Under the pieces are notes generated by a model. It was not told where the DNA came from and did not search any database. It worked only from the letters and a program-made list of their open reading frames with translations. Below, one piece after another: positions 35,126-47,505 of a stretch of DNA of 64,000 nucleotides. The position numbers were made by a program, and so were the translations under genes. This DNA comes from Viscum album (Eukaryota; Streptophyta; Magnoliopsida; Santalales; Viscaceae). The stretch's first letter is position 1, and every line of letters begins with the position of its first letter. The stretch covers positions 367,178,067 to 367,242,066 of the forward strand of contig OY728157.1 in the NCBI GenBank assembly GCA_963277665.1. The letters are read 5' to 3'.

Positions 35126-37072
35126 GAGTTGAAAAGAAGATTGGTGAATGCTCCAGTTTTGGCACTTCCTTCTAGGAATAGTGAGTTTGTTATCTACAGT
35201 TATTCTTCATTGACAGGAATTGGTTGTGTCCTTATATAGAATGATCAGGTAATTGCAAATGCTTCACGTCAGTTAAAAACTCATGAGGTAAATTACCCTA
35301 CACATGATTTGGAATTAGCTGTTGTTATTTTCGCTTAAAAAATTTAGAGGCATCATTTGTATGGAGTAAAGTATGAAATATATACTGATTAGAAAAGATT
35401 AATGTATATATTCACACAGAAATAATTGAACATGAGATAGAGGAGATGGCTGGAATTAATCAAGGATTATGATTGTACAATTCATTACCATCCGTGAAAA
35501 GCAAATAAAGTGGCTGATTCTTTGAGTTGAAAAAGCAATGCTTCATTAAAAATGTTGCATTTGGAACGTGATCCTTTGGATAAGGATTTGATGAACTTTG
35601 GCATAGAATTTGTTGGTGTAGGATGGCCTTCTATTTTGTTTCAGGTATCAGTGAAATCATATCTATCAGACAGAATTAAGAAAGCACAGAAGTAAGACAA
35701 CAAGTTGCAGAAAAAGGTAGAGCTGGTTCAGAAGGGTAAGTTGCCTGAATTCAACATTGATAATGATTGTGTTTTGAGATTTGGGAAGAGATTGTGTATG
35801 CCTTGTGATTCACTATTGAAGAGAGAGTTGTTATGCGAAGTTTATAGTTCTCCGTTTTCAGTTCATCCTGGCTGTACTAAGATGTACAGAGATCTGCGAG
35901 AGTATTACTGGTGGGATGGAATGAAAAAAGATATTTCTGATTTCACTGTGAAGTGTTTGACTTGTCAGCAGGTTAAAGAAGAGTGGTAGTTACCGAAAGG
36001 GTTGCTTCAGCCTTTACCAGTGCCAGATTGGAAATGGGAAAATATATCCATGGAATTCATTGTGGGATTTCCGAAGACACCTCGAGGTAATAATACAATC
36101 GGGGTTATTGTTGATCGCTTGACTAAATCTGCTCATTTCCTTTCTATTTGAGATACATTCTCTCTGGATCAACTTTTTCGATTGTATCTTAAAGATATAT
36201 TCAGGTTGCATGGAGTTCCCCTCTCCATTGTATCTGATCGTGATCACAGGTTTACTACTAACTTTTGGAAAGGCCTTTAGAAGTCATTGGGTACTGAATT
36301 AAATTTTAGTACAACTTTTCATCCTCAATCAGAAGGGCAGTGGGAACGAACAATTCAGACATTGGAGGATATGCTACGTTCCTGTTCGATGAATTATCAG
36401 GGAACTTGGGACCAACATCTTTCCTTGGTTGAATTTTCTTATAATAACAGTTTTCATTCCAGTATACATATGGCACCATCTGAGGTGTTATATGGGAAGC
36501 TGTGTCGAACTCTAGCTTTCTAGGATGAAGTGGGTGAAAGGAAGCTGATGGGACCAGAATTGGTAGAAGAGTTGGCAGAAAAATTTCAGTTGATTCAGAA
36601 ACACATGAGAACAGCTCAGAGCATGCAGAAGAGTTATGCGGATAACTAGAGGAAGGATCTATCTTTCGAGGTAGGTGATCATGTTTTTTTTCAATGTTTC
36701 ACCGTGGAAAGTGTGATACGATTTGGTAAGAAAGGAAAGGTGAGTCCAAGGTTCATTGGACCATATGAAATTCTGGAGAGAGTTGGATCAGTTTCTTATA
36801 GAGTGGATTTACCTCCGAGTTTATCTCAGGTACACAATGTTTTTCATGTTTCGATGTTGAGGAACTGTATGCCAGATCCTTCTCATTTTTTGAACCCAGA
36901 GGTAGTTTAGTTGGAAGAGAATCTCTCTTATTAAGAACAACTAGTCCAGATTCTTGACTGAAGAGAGAAAGTGTTGCGAAATAAGGTAATTCACCATGTA
37001 TGGGTTTTTGGGAAAACCCATATGGTTGAAGAGGCATCATGGGAATCCGAAAATGCTTTGAGGGATAAATAA
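35126..37072 (+). pseudogene. E5 pol relic: RNase H, integrase and chromodomain in one frame
   Basis: A single reading frame runs from ELKRRLVNAPVLALP (35126) to a stop at 37070-37072, broken by 17 in-frame stops by my count but no frameshift. RNase H spans about 35126-35540 ([19 protein letters not shown] near 35270). The integrase zinc domain is at 35840-35985 (VHPG, CLTCQQVK), with the second His replaced by Tyr in EYYWW. The core is at 36020-36520: MEFIVGF has Glu at the first catalytic position, VSDRD keeps the second Asp, and ERTIQTLEDML keeps the Glu. A GPY/F-type C terminus (PRFIGPYEILERVGSVSYR) is near 36740-36800 and a chromodomain-like end (VEEASWESENALRDK) is at 37025-37069. Gag, protease and RT are missing, so it cannot move by itself. 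Confidence 0.92.
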
Positions 37073-37119
37073 CCACACTTATTTTGATAAGTGAATAAAA
37101 TTTTGAGGATGCAATTCCC

Positions 37120-37134
37120 AAAAGGGGGGAAGGA
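37120..37134 (+). promoter_or_regulatory. E5 polypurine tract
   Basis: AAAAGGGGGGAAGGA directly before the 3' LTR, identical to the tracts of E1 and E7. Confidence 0.88.
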
Positions 37135-38760
37135 TGTAACATCCGAGGTAAATAATGTATAAAACACTTTCATATTTGTTAATATTTATGAATTATATAT
37201 TAATTTAACTTTAAAGGGGTTGCTATGTTCGATAGCGTACCGGATAGACAACAAAGAGTTTCTTTGAAATCTTACGTTGCACACTGGTAATAAAATAATA
37301 TTATTTTAAATGGTAGTTTACACATAGCCATTATACTGGCGGGAATGAATAAAAATAACTAAAATATGATTATATTTTTTTTTAAATGTTTATAAATTTA
37401 TCCAATAAAATATAAAGTCTTAAAATACAAAAAGAATTCAATTTTAGGCATATATACTATAACAATCACAAAAGGTCGACTTATCGCCTTTTGATGGTGA
37501 ACCGTCTATAAATATAGTTTTAGTCACTATTATACATTCTATTGGACCAAATATAATTCTTTTTTAGAATCAGTACATCAAAATTTACTTTGTGTAATCT
37601 TTTGGTATTTTTCCGATAAAGTTCATTTTTTAATGAATAGTGAAAAATGATGTATTTTAATTCAAAACCTCTTTTTAATCTAATTTATTTATATTATTAG
37701 ATTATCGTTTGAATTAGTTTTAAAGTGAAATTAGAATATATTTTTACCATTTAATCCAATAGTTGTCGTTGGAATTTATTTCACATTGAAATCGGACTTA
37801 AACTAGTGTCAATATTTTGATACTTATTGTTTCAGAAAAACACGCTATTTGCTCTGACAGCGGTAATTAATTATTAAATTAATTAATGAAACTTATATGT
37901 TTTGAATTTTTTAAAATAGACTTCATTTTTGAATTCAGAATATTAAATATATCTTAGGGTGAAGTTTTGGTATTTTTCCGAAAAACTTCAATTTTTCATG
38001 AATAGTGAAACCACTAAGTGGTACTTAAAAAATGATTTTTCGTTTAAATGAAATTTTACCACCTATGTGTTTGAATTAAAAAAATCCGACAAACTTGGTT
38101 TTCATTAAGAAATAAAATGTGGTTCAAGGGGATCAAAATAATTTTTTTGGTGAATAGTAACTTTTAAATTTATTAATCGCGTTTTGAGGTAATTAGTGTA
38201 GTTTAAGGTAAAAATAATATTTTAATAATATGAAATGAACTTGACACATGCCCTAACATTATTGGATGTGTCATGGACGACCAAGAAAATCCATGGGTCA
38301 ACTTGGGGACCCCATGGAGCCACTTTGGTTGGAAAATGACATTAATATCTTTTTATTTAAAGTTAAAATAAAAATGTCACAAACATGAGTTTTTTTACTA
38401 AAACAATTTTTAAATGGGGTTATACAAGTCAGATTTTTGACTATAAATATTCATTAAAAATATAAAACGATTTCCTACCACATGATATTTGTATTATAAT
38501 TTTTATACATTATATAAAGTAAATTATTTATGACACCAGGATGATGCAGCGATTACCTCATTATTTAAGGATTTTAATAAAATGAAAAGATAATGTAAAA
38601 TCAAAGACCTAAACATGTCAAAAACCTATTGTATGGGTATATTTAGAACCCTTATCACCTTATCCTAGAATTATATCAATTTTGGACCTTTTAAATCTGA
38701 AAATAATTTTAAAATAAAGTAACATTTCTTTACTTTCCAAGAGTGCCCCTCCTCTCCTCT

Positions 38761-38768
38761 TATAAAAG
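38761..38768 (+). promoter_or_regulatory. LTR TATA box (E5 3' LTR)
   Basis: TATAAAAG followed by GCCCCCACC; same position in the paired LTR. Confidence 0.6.
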
Positions 38769-40308
38769 GCCCCCACCTCTACCCCCTTACCCACACTTCC
38801 AAAGCCATTGGATCGGCCAACATATGACCATTTTGCCTCTCCACATCCCTCTATTACTCCTTGAAGACTCACTTTGGGCATAATACGTCCCAATTAAGCC
38901 TTTGATCTCAAATAAAAATGATTTTCCCGTTTTAAAGGTAGCATATTCTCTTCTGTTCTTTTGTATTATTTTGGTTCTCTAACCCCCTAAACTATTTTTA
39001 TTCATTTCTTTTCTTACTAATACAGTATCTTAAATATACTAAGATGTTTTTATAAGAATAATTATAGCTACACTTACACACACCTACATCTAATGGTTAA
39101 ATAACATACGGTTTTTGTGGATGGAGAATTTCTGCCTCACGAAACGATGATTATTCAATATTCTTACAACACCTTCAAATGTTTCCATTAAGATGTCACA
39201 AAATTTATATATGATATATAATATGTTTATTTCTTCCTTAAGATTCTGTATTTTTCATTTATGGAATACCTTTATGGATTCCATTATGGGTATACGCGAT
39301 ATCTTCATTTTAGGAAGTACGGACTACCGCCCCCTCAAAGTGATTTGATTCATTAATGCCATATGTGGGACGTATAAAGGATGGATTTAATGTTATTATA
39401 TATGATTTATGTTACATATAAATGATTAATATAATTCTGGATTTAAAGTATATGTACCTCTCATTTAGTTTTAATTCCATTAATATGACATATAAATGAA
39501 AGTAGCGTTCATGCGTACGTACGACTTACCGTCTCCATGAACGGTGCATTTCATTTCATACCTCTAAATGATTATGTAATATTATAAATACATGTATATT
39601 CTGGATATATATGATATATATGATATCCAAATCATGAATATCATTCTGGATATAATGAACCTTTGACCACACGAACAACATGTAATTTTAAGAAGTCCAC
39701 TTTCGACTTAAGAACCAAATATCAATAAAACAAACATTATTAACTTAAATGATTACATAATGTTTATAACATGGAAATAATTGATATGAAAGGGATAGTA
39801 AGCTTGAAAAAGGTTATTAAGCAAGTAGAAATTAACACTAGTTTATTATTCAAGAGATTAAAGAGCAATCGATTCACGTCCGACACGAGGTATGGGACTT
39901 CGTCTCAATCTCCTTTCATTGAGGCATATATTGTTTTATACACAACATTATTTTGTACGGTGTATAAAACCCATTGACTTTTAATTTTATTCAAAAGGAA
40001 TCTTTTTATATGAAGCGTTTTACTAAATGAAAAAAAGGTATGTTCTTTTAACGTACGCGGTGACAACGACCTTTTCCACCGCCGCTAGTATTATTTGGTC
40101 ATTGGATTCCTCAACAAGCCGTAATGTTTTTAAAATGAGATAAATACCATATAATATTTTATATATTTTGGTAATGAAAATGATTCTTTATAATGGATTT
40201 TCTTATGTCAATATATTTAAGTGATATATTTTGATCAAAGTGTGGAAATCTTTTCTTTCCATTATATTTGTTTTATGTCTTATGATTTTATAATGGTACT
40301 TGGACATT

Positions 40309-40475
40309 TGACGGGTGATTACATGATAAACCATATGACGGGTGGTGCCGTGAATACCAGGATGGGTGGTTACGTTATAACCACCAATGAATTGGGTATG
40401 GAAGTCGGCCGTATAGCTATTCCATTAAGTGATATGTGTGGAAGTCGACCGTATATTTATTCCAGTTAAGTATGT
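40309..40475 (+). repeat. Minisatellite in E5 3' LTR
   Basis: Counterpart of 34190-34350, with units starting GACGGGTGATTACATG, GACGGGTGGTGCCGTG and GATGGGTGGTTACGTT, then the two GGAAGTCG units. The frame at 40221-40469 is a by-product. Confidence 0.72.
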
Positions 40476-40974
40476 TTTTGTCCCATGTTACCTTTATATG
40501 TTATGTGATCTTTATATGGGTTTTATGGTAATATTTTTTTTACAAAAGGGTAAGTAATGATTTTTTTCAGTGAAGAGTTTTTACTTCTTCATAAAGGTGA
40601 AATGTTTTACTTTGATAATGTATACATGGTTTACTTGTTGTTTTGATAAACTAACAGTTTTCTTTCTCTGTGTAACCCTTACTGAGATTTTTGTGCTCAC
40701 CCCATGTTTTTTTTGAAATTTTTTTCATAGGACTTAATGTGGAATAGGGTCAAGGATGGGATCAATGGAAAGTCATGCTATATAAAACATGGAACTAGAC
40801 ATGTTTTTTAAGAGTTTTTGTTCTATGGAAACTTAGTAGAAGTGTCTACTTTGTAATCTTTTGAGATGTAATAGTTATGTCCTAATTGTTTATAACTCTA
40901 AACCTGAAAATATCCTCAATGTGAATTATTCATTTAATTAAATATTAAGTAAGGTTTAAGGTTGTGGGATTATA

Positions 40975-40979
40975 TGATG
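40975..40979. repeat. E5 target site duplication, right
   Basis: TGATG directly after the LTR end TTATA, matching 31005-31009. Confidence 0.88.
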
Positions 40980-43650
40980 AGATATGTGAATGTGTATTTC
41001 CCATTAAACTTTACTCATAAGTGGAATAATATACCCTTAGTTGAATTACCATATACTATGGTAATGTTAGTCAGTTTATAGCCTAAATTAGTTTCTTATT
41101 ACATTTAGTAACATAAATTATGTAATTTCCCAATATAATGTTTTTTAGAGTTGTTATTATTTAATTCCTCATATGGATTACTCAATTATAAATTCATCGA
41201 ACAAGTATTTTGACTCAATATACAACCATAATCATCACTTGACTACATCATATATCAAGGATGATATTAATCACAAAAATAGACACCATTCAACATCTCA
41301 ACTGTATATGGTTAATTACTATCAAATTCCTCCTTTATGGTTTAAATTCTAGGCCTCTTTTTTTATTCTATGGAAGGAAAAAACATGTATACATAGGAAC
41401 CCAAAAATTCCCACCCCCATAGAAATACCTATATATGATGATCAAATGAATCGTGTTCTCTCATAATATGAAGGAAGGTTTTCTAAAAATGTCCCATAAA
41501 ATTATTGGAGGGGTATAAATTGACCTAAGATTCATATAAAAATTTATAATTACAACAATAATCTTCTATAATATTTATTTAAAATAATTCAATAAGGATT
41601 TTTTAGTCATCAACTTCTACACAAATTCAAGAGAGACTAATAAAATGAAATATGGGGAAAAAGAATATAACTATGGTCATAGGGTTTATCTTTATATGAT
41701 ATTCAAAAGACCATCAGAAATGGATGAAATTATTCACTAAATACTTGTAGTGATATGGACTAAGAAATAATAAAATATTACTCAATCGTGAATAGAACAT
41801 AGAAATGGTGATTTTCACATTTATTTATTATCACATTAACTTGTAATCCTTAAGGTTAAAAAATAAACATGTCTAATGATTTTATACCTATATAATCTTT
41901 ACACCTCAGAGAGATTTTGTAATACCAGGGCTTTTATGAACACTAATAAGGATAGTGGAAGCTTATAGAATCTATAATGTGGTGAAGAATCCTTAGGTAA
42001 TATCAAAACAATAAGGATAGATGGTAGGAAATATAGATTATTGAAACTAGAAAAGGGATAGAATTCTTGACTGGATGCAGTGTGTCCCTCCCATTTTGGT
42101 GGGAAATTGATCACCAAAATGGACAACACTACTTATGTAGTGGTTTTTATGGGAGGGATAATCATAGGTTCGGTATGTTTATAAATTATATATTTTAGGA
42201 CACTTATAAATAGTATCAAGATTGGAATTGATAGGGAGAAACTAAACCCTATGAAATTAAAATTTCAACTTTTTTTTCTAAATTGAATGTTTGATATGAC
42301 TCTATTATGTTTTTCTAGGTAATATAGTTCTTGTGATACTATAGGTCTAATACATGTAAATGGGATACTCAGTTATTGATATTCAAAGTTCAAAAATGGT
42401 GATATTTTATTAATGTTGACCAATGATGGTTCATATTTCTTAGATCATTGTGTTACAGAATGAGTGGACTAATATGGATTCAAAAAGGGTGTAAGAAATG
42501 CATGGCATTATATTGAACTAGTGTGTCTCCAAAGAGATCATGGGGATAAAAATATAGGTGTAGATTAGATTTTTAGAATATAATTAGAGGGGATGATAGC
42601 TAAGATTGAACAAAAATCACTATTTCAAATTTTGCTGGAGTCGATATGGTTTTTTATGCATGTCAGGTGGAGTCAATTGCAATTATAAAGAGTTTAACTT
42701 GGTTAATTGTGGTGTTCATCCTAATCTGTTGTGAATTTTCTCAATATTTATTATTTTTGTAAGTAAAAATAATTTTAATTTTATGAAAATATATATGGAA
42801 TATGATGTTTGTAATATTATGGATTTTAAATTTACCTTATGTAACAATACATTCCATTGTTATAGAATATGTATAATCTTTACAGTCAATTATCAAAAAT
42901 CCTACAACTATTTTGATATCTATTGGTGCTTCTATCTTGTTATTTTTTGATGGGTTTTTCTTAGATCTTTTATTTGTGCCCATTTTGCCTCTTATATTGT
43001 TATTATTCATAGATAATTTTCCATTTGAATAGGTGTATGTGAAAGGGAAATATATAAAATAATATAATAATTTCAGGATAGAAAGATTTCATAAATTGGA
43101 GAAATATAAAAAGAATGTGTAATAGAAAAGTAATGAGTGTGGTACTAAATATCCCTTACATCATGGTTTAATTCTCTATTAAAATGTTTTTAAATTGCCT
43201 AATAATTAAATTTATTTCATTGAATACATAACCAAGAACATTATTCAACTACATATAACTTGATAAAGTCAATTTTTAATATTACTTAATCTATTTTTTA
43301 TATATTTTCTACGTACGTTGGTTACTCTATAATTTTTTGTTCATCTTCTTCAAAACAGATATAGAATGCTGAAATTGGTCAAATGTGTTATAAAATAATT
43401 TCATGATATCTATAAATTTTTAGGTTTAATTGCATTATTATTTTTATATATCAATACTTATATATTTTCAAAGTATATCTCAAAATAGACCCAAATTATG
43501 AAATGTTCCATATTAATTTCACTTATGGTGGTTAAAGTTGTTAGACATATTTTTTTGTTAATCTAGCATTTATAATAAAAAATATAATTCTTCAAATATA
43601 TTAATTGTTTTTTAAATAACATTTTTTCATGATTAATAAATTTTTAAATT
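40980..43650. other. Unassigned AT-rich DNA right of E5
   Basis: No domain, RNA gene or LTR recognised. The frame at 41899-42129 (minus) has no family resemblance. One notable structure is a perfect 11 bp stem hairpin at 42091-42122. Confidence 0.5.
42091..42122. other. Perfect 11 bp inverted repeat
   Basis: CCATTTTGGTG (42091-42101) and CACCAAAATGG (42112-42122) are exact reverse complements separated by ten bases. The position is outside any element I could define, and the function is unknown. Confidence 0.7.
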
Positions 43651-43669
43651 TTTCTATGTTAGGTGGAAA

Positions 43670-43935
43670 CAAAAAAACAATACATGTAGTTTCATAGAGG
43701 TGATAGTCTGCACATACGCATGATAGAAACATTTATTTTACATAAAATGGGTAGAGGTATTAACAGAAATAATTATCATTTAAAAATTATAGTCATGTTT
43801 AAATTTCATATTAGTTAATTGAATCTACATTTTTGATATTCTATTTATGGTATTGATGAAAAATTCCATACATTATCGATAGGGGTGGTAGTCCATATAT
43901 ACTCATGATGAAATTTTATTTTTTCTCAATGATTT
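43670..43935 (-). repeat. Possible relic of the family LTR (GC-rich block twice, minus strand)
   Basis: Two segments about 190 bp apart, TAGAGGTGATAGTCTGCACATACGCATGATAG (43694 on, quoted in two parts: TAGAGGTGATAGTCTGC and ACATACGCATGATAG) and TAGGGGTGGTAGTCC with ATATACTCATGATG (43880 on), resemble the reverse complement of the GC-rich LTR block as seen in E7 (GGAGACGGTAAGCC with GTACGTACGCATGAACG). The sequence after the first, GGGTAGAGGTATT, matches ATGAGAGGTATG of E7. Similarity is weak and the LTR limits are not visible. Confidence 0.35.
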
Positions 43936-46900
43936 TGGAATAAGGTATAAATTTGATAATCAAATATTATAATAACTCTTCACAGTATTAATATGTTTTT
44001 ATCATTTCTTCATGGTAATATGGCACTAAAGTGTTATAGAAGAATAAAAAGACAAGAAAAGTTAGTTTGAGAGTATTTCATTTCCTTTCCATTGGATAAC
44101 TTATTAAGGATATTTAGAATGGTATTTTGGAAAGAAAAGGGCTTAAAAGGAATGGAGAGGGTGTTTAAGGGATACAAGGGTATATTTTTTGTAGATTCAA
44201 TGAATTATAATTTGTGGGAAAATGATAATGAGGTGTCTTTATTTATTAATTTCAGTGGATTTTTGGGAAATCTATTTACTTTTGAATAGTTCAATTTTTT
44301 TATTCAAGTCCTTATGATCAAAAAAATTAAAAATAATGGATCTGGAATGAGATAAAGTCAATCATACTTCCAACATCAAAAATAAAAAATATTTTTCAAT
44401 TTTTTAAACTTTTTTTCACAATGTTAAAAAACTTGTAACCTTTTTTACCATTATGACAGTAACTCCACATTAATAATTAATAACTAATTATAATGGATGA
44501 AATTAAAATTTTCATTATTAAATAATTTGAGAATTATTATTTAAAATATAGAAGTAATTTTATGAAATAAATATTATTAATTTGTAAGGAAATTAATATT
44601 AGTATTATTGAAAATAATATGTAAAATCCATTTATTAGAAATATTTCATTTTAAGATTAAAAATCATGTGTGGGATAAGATTATCAATGTATTTTATTTT
44701 CCTGATTTTTTTTATTATATAAAAAATGATTTTTAGTATATTACAAAAAAAATAACTGAATTTTATAAAAGTAATATTTAATATAATATAAATATAGATA
44801 CATTTTTTTATTAGGACTGAATATTACATAGGTGAATAATTATATGTGTTTGATTTAATCATTCAAAATTGTATTAAATTGAAATGATGATGTTCTCCCA
44901 CATCCATAATGGTTTGACAGAGATGTTAGTGTGGGAATGATACCAAAAGGTAGGTGGTTGTGGTGGTTTTTTGGTTAGTGACTCTTAGTAATGCATGTTG
45001 GAAGAGAGTAATGGATGTCAGGATCACTAAAACCTTTGTCAGTGGACTATTGAATACTCTAAGACTCTCCTAATCATTTATGATGAATTCATGAATCTTT
45101 CTCAAACCCAATACAGGGTTGGATTCCCCTGTCTAATGATGCAATCTAAACCTTGCGGATATGTGAGAACTACTTTATATTAGAGGTTCCTTATATTTCT
45201 CTTATTTATTTTTGATGATTTGGTTTAAATATTACTATACGTCCTCTCTAGAGTTTGTCTCCATCTCATAATGTGGTTAGATTATTGGAGTTTGGACCTC
45301 TCTCGTGGGTTGGATTTATATATATCCCTATTAAGGGAATCATAAATCACATAGTTCAATGCCACTTAATGGGAACTCATGTACCATCATAACCTTCACA
45401 GGAAATCCATCTTCATATTTTCATGTATCTTTTACCCTTAATTAGACCATATTTTTTTAGATCTTGTATCGAGTGAGATTTGAAGACTTTTGGAGGGGTT
45501 TTAGAAGTGCATGGTCATCGCACGGTTTTCCAAAATTGTGGGCCTACCCACCCCAGAAAACCAACCATTCCAAGTAGATGGATTTGAACTTTGGGGAAAA
45601 GGATTTTCCAATATGGGTTCCACATAGTAGAAATCATGTTCCCTAGAGAATTAGTGTGCATAGTTTGACAAACCATGAGACCCCACCTAGGAAAATCATT
45701 GCACAGAAAAATGAAAACCTAAAATTTTATATTAAAATTCAGGAACAGTGAGTTTTATTTTAAAATATCCTTATCTATAATATTATGAATTCTATTTGTT
45801 GTGGATACTCTAGGGAGGATTAAAAGGCTCCAAAACCCCCTTATGGTTTGAATCAAATATCTGATGGAAATATTCATCCCCTCTTCATGTATGCAATCTC
45901 TTCTTATTTGGTTTCCCCTATTTATCCAGTCTTTATCTCTTCTTTTGAAGGGATTAACTCCACCATTGGTGTTAGATATAGATAGAGGTTTTTGCGGAAT
46001 TATTTCCTTTGGCCATGATCCTATGTTTTGATCCAATATTATCCCCCACTATCATCATTTTGACCATTCTACGTCAAAATGAATATTATGATTTGGTGAG
46101 CATTCATCAACAATCATGAGGTTGGTGGTTTAATTGCTAATTCCCATAGACGTTGAACATTTGAGTATGTAATTGTGCTATTCAAATATATAAAATGGAA
46201 AATTGTAATTTTTAATCTATTTAGATAATTATTTTCCCTGAGATTGTGGAACCCTTCACCGATATCGTTAAGCCAATTGCTAATTATGAGACAAAACCTG
46301 AATGGAAACCCATGGGGTGTGCCAATACATTTAAAACAGTGACATATTAATTATGAAAGGGAAACATTGGGTAAATGAAATTAAACTAAATCCAAGATTA
46401 ATGTTTGATAATGGGGTTAAATGATTATTTGGTATAACATTTGAGGTTTAATGAGTTGTGAAATAATGAATGAGAATAGGTGAAATATTAGTTATGAATG
46501 TAAACCCATGATACATGATCTTTATGAATGATTTATCAATGATTTTTGGGTCAGTGATTATTAATACAAATACTCCTGGGGTGATGGACTGCTACTATAG
46601 AACCTTGATATATATATATATATATATCAATGTGATCAATGAGATGTGGGTCAATGACTGCTACTCCATATACCCATGAGATGTCATACTACTTATTGTG
46701 GCCCAAAATGTATGAATGTGAAATTGGAAATAAAATTATTAATAAAATAAAATGAAATAATGAAGTTTGATATTCTATAGGTGTATGTTTTAAACTCTGT
46801 CATGATTCGAAGAAGGAATGATTGGTTCATCCTTCATTGTGAACACAATTTATTTTGTGGTTGATAAAAAAATAATTAAATGTGAATTTTTTATTCTTAT

Positions 46901-47487
46901 CATTTATTAATTATTATTTATAAAACTATATAGACTATTATAGAATAGATACTATTTTAAATGTTTTTTGGTGTCATATTGAGTTGAACTCATACCATAC
47001 TCTGGATACCTGATCGGTACCTGAATAAAATTCATTTTTGCAGGACAGGAAAAGGGAAATAGTCTTATATTGGATGAATGAGCTAGGATTTCGGATAGAG
47101 GATGTTTGAGGAACCAGACATGATGTCGTGAACGACTTGGGGGATGTCAGTGTGTCATTATTTTGGGTTTTCAACAGACACTTTACACTTTTATGGAATC
47201 AAATATAAACTATTTGGGATATTCTTTTTCAACTTAGGATCCATCATGTTATGATTGATCTAATATTTTTTTTGGAATTATCTTGGTTATTTCTTGTCAT
47301 CATTTGTCTATTTATTTATTTTTTCAACTATTGTGATGCTTTGGTAAATAGGGTATAGTCTTCCCATGTTAAAAATTAGACCCTCAACCATATTTGGAAT
47401 CCTCCAATGTATGAGGAGACAAACCTAAGGTCACGTACCAAAATGTCTCGGGGAACCTGTATGTGGAACATAGGTTGGGATGTCACA
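43936..47487 (+). other. Region ending in the E6 5' LTR; left LTR edge not found
   Basis: The last part should be the E6 5' LTR because GGGATGTCACA ends at 47487 just before a primer-site-like sequence, and GCAGGACAGGAAAAGGGAAA at 47040-47059 resembles the CACAGGTCAAGGGAAGGG found near the end of the E1 LTR. I could not locate the LTR start. A (TA)10 run is at 46608-46627. The frames at 44092-44289, 45755-46036 (minus) and 46974-47174 (minus) are not recognisable proteins. Confidence 0.45.
46608..46627. repeat. (AT)10 microsatellite
   Basis: Twenty bases of uninterrupted AT repeat, between two similar segments containing GGACTGCTACTA and TGACTGCTACTC. Confidence 0.85.
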
Positions 47488-47490
47488 ATG

Positions 47491-47505
47491 TGGTATAGAA
47501 GGAGG
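47491..47505 (+). promoter_or_regulatory. E6 primer-binding site (degenerate)
   Basis: TGGTATAGAAGGAGG begins three bases after the presumed LTR end CACA. It keeps TGGTAT of the initiator tRNA-Met complement. Confidence 0.55.

Larger units (their letters stand above)
31010..40974 (+). mobile_element. E5: Ty3/gypsy chromovirus, internally deleted, both ends intact
   Basis: A complete insertion: LTRs of 3,844 bp (31010-34853) and 3,840 bp (37135-40974), primer site at 34856, purine tract at 37120-37134, and a perfect TGATG target duplication. The internal region is 2,281 bp and encodes a short gag start fused by deletion to RNase H, integrase and a chromodomain-like tail. The integrase C terminus and chromodomain place it among chromoviruses, most like the Tekay (Del) group; that clade call is from motif resemblance only. 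LTR copies differ by roughly one base in ten over the first 118 positions, so it is old. It shares LTR ends, primer site and purine tract with E1 and E7. Confidence 0.92.
37135..40974 (+). repeat. E5 3' LTR (3,840 bp)
   Basis: The partner of 31010-34853, starting TGTAACATCCG after the purine tract and ending GGGATTATA. The GC-rich hairpin block is well kept here (about 39500-39550), better than in the 5' LTR. TATA box at 38761-38768. Confidence 0.92.

Noticed and set aside
36753..37142. 129-codon minus-strand frame, the longest in the window
   Set aside because: It is the shadow of the E5 integrase C terminus and chromodomain on the other strand.
45755..46036. 93-codon minus-strand frame
   Set aside because: No domain, no counterpart elsewhere, and it lies in the presumed E6 LTR region.
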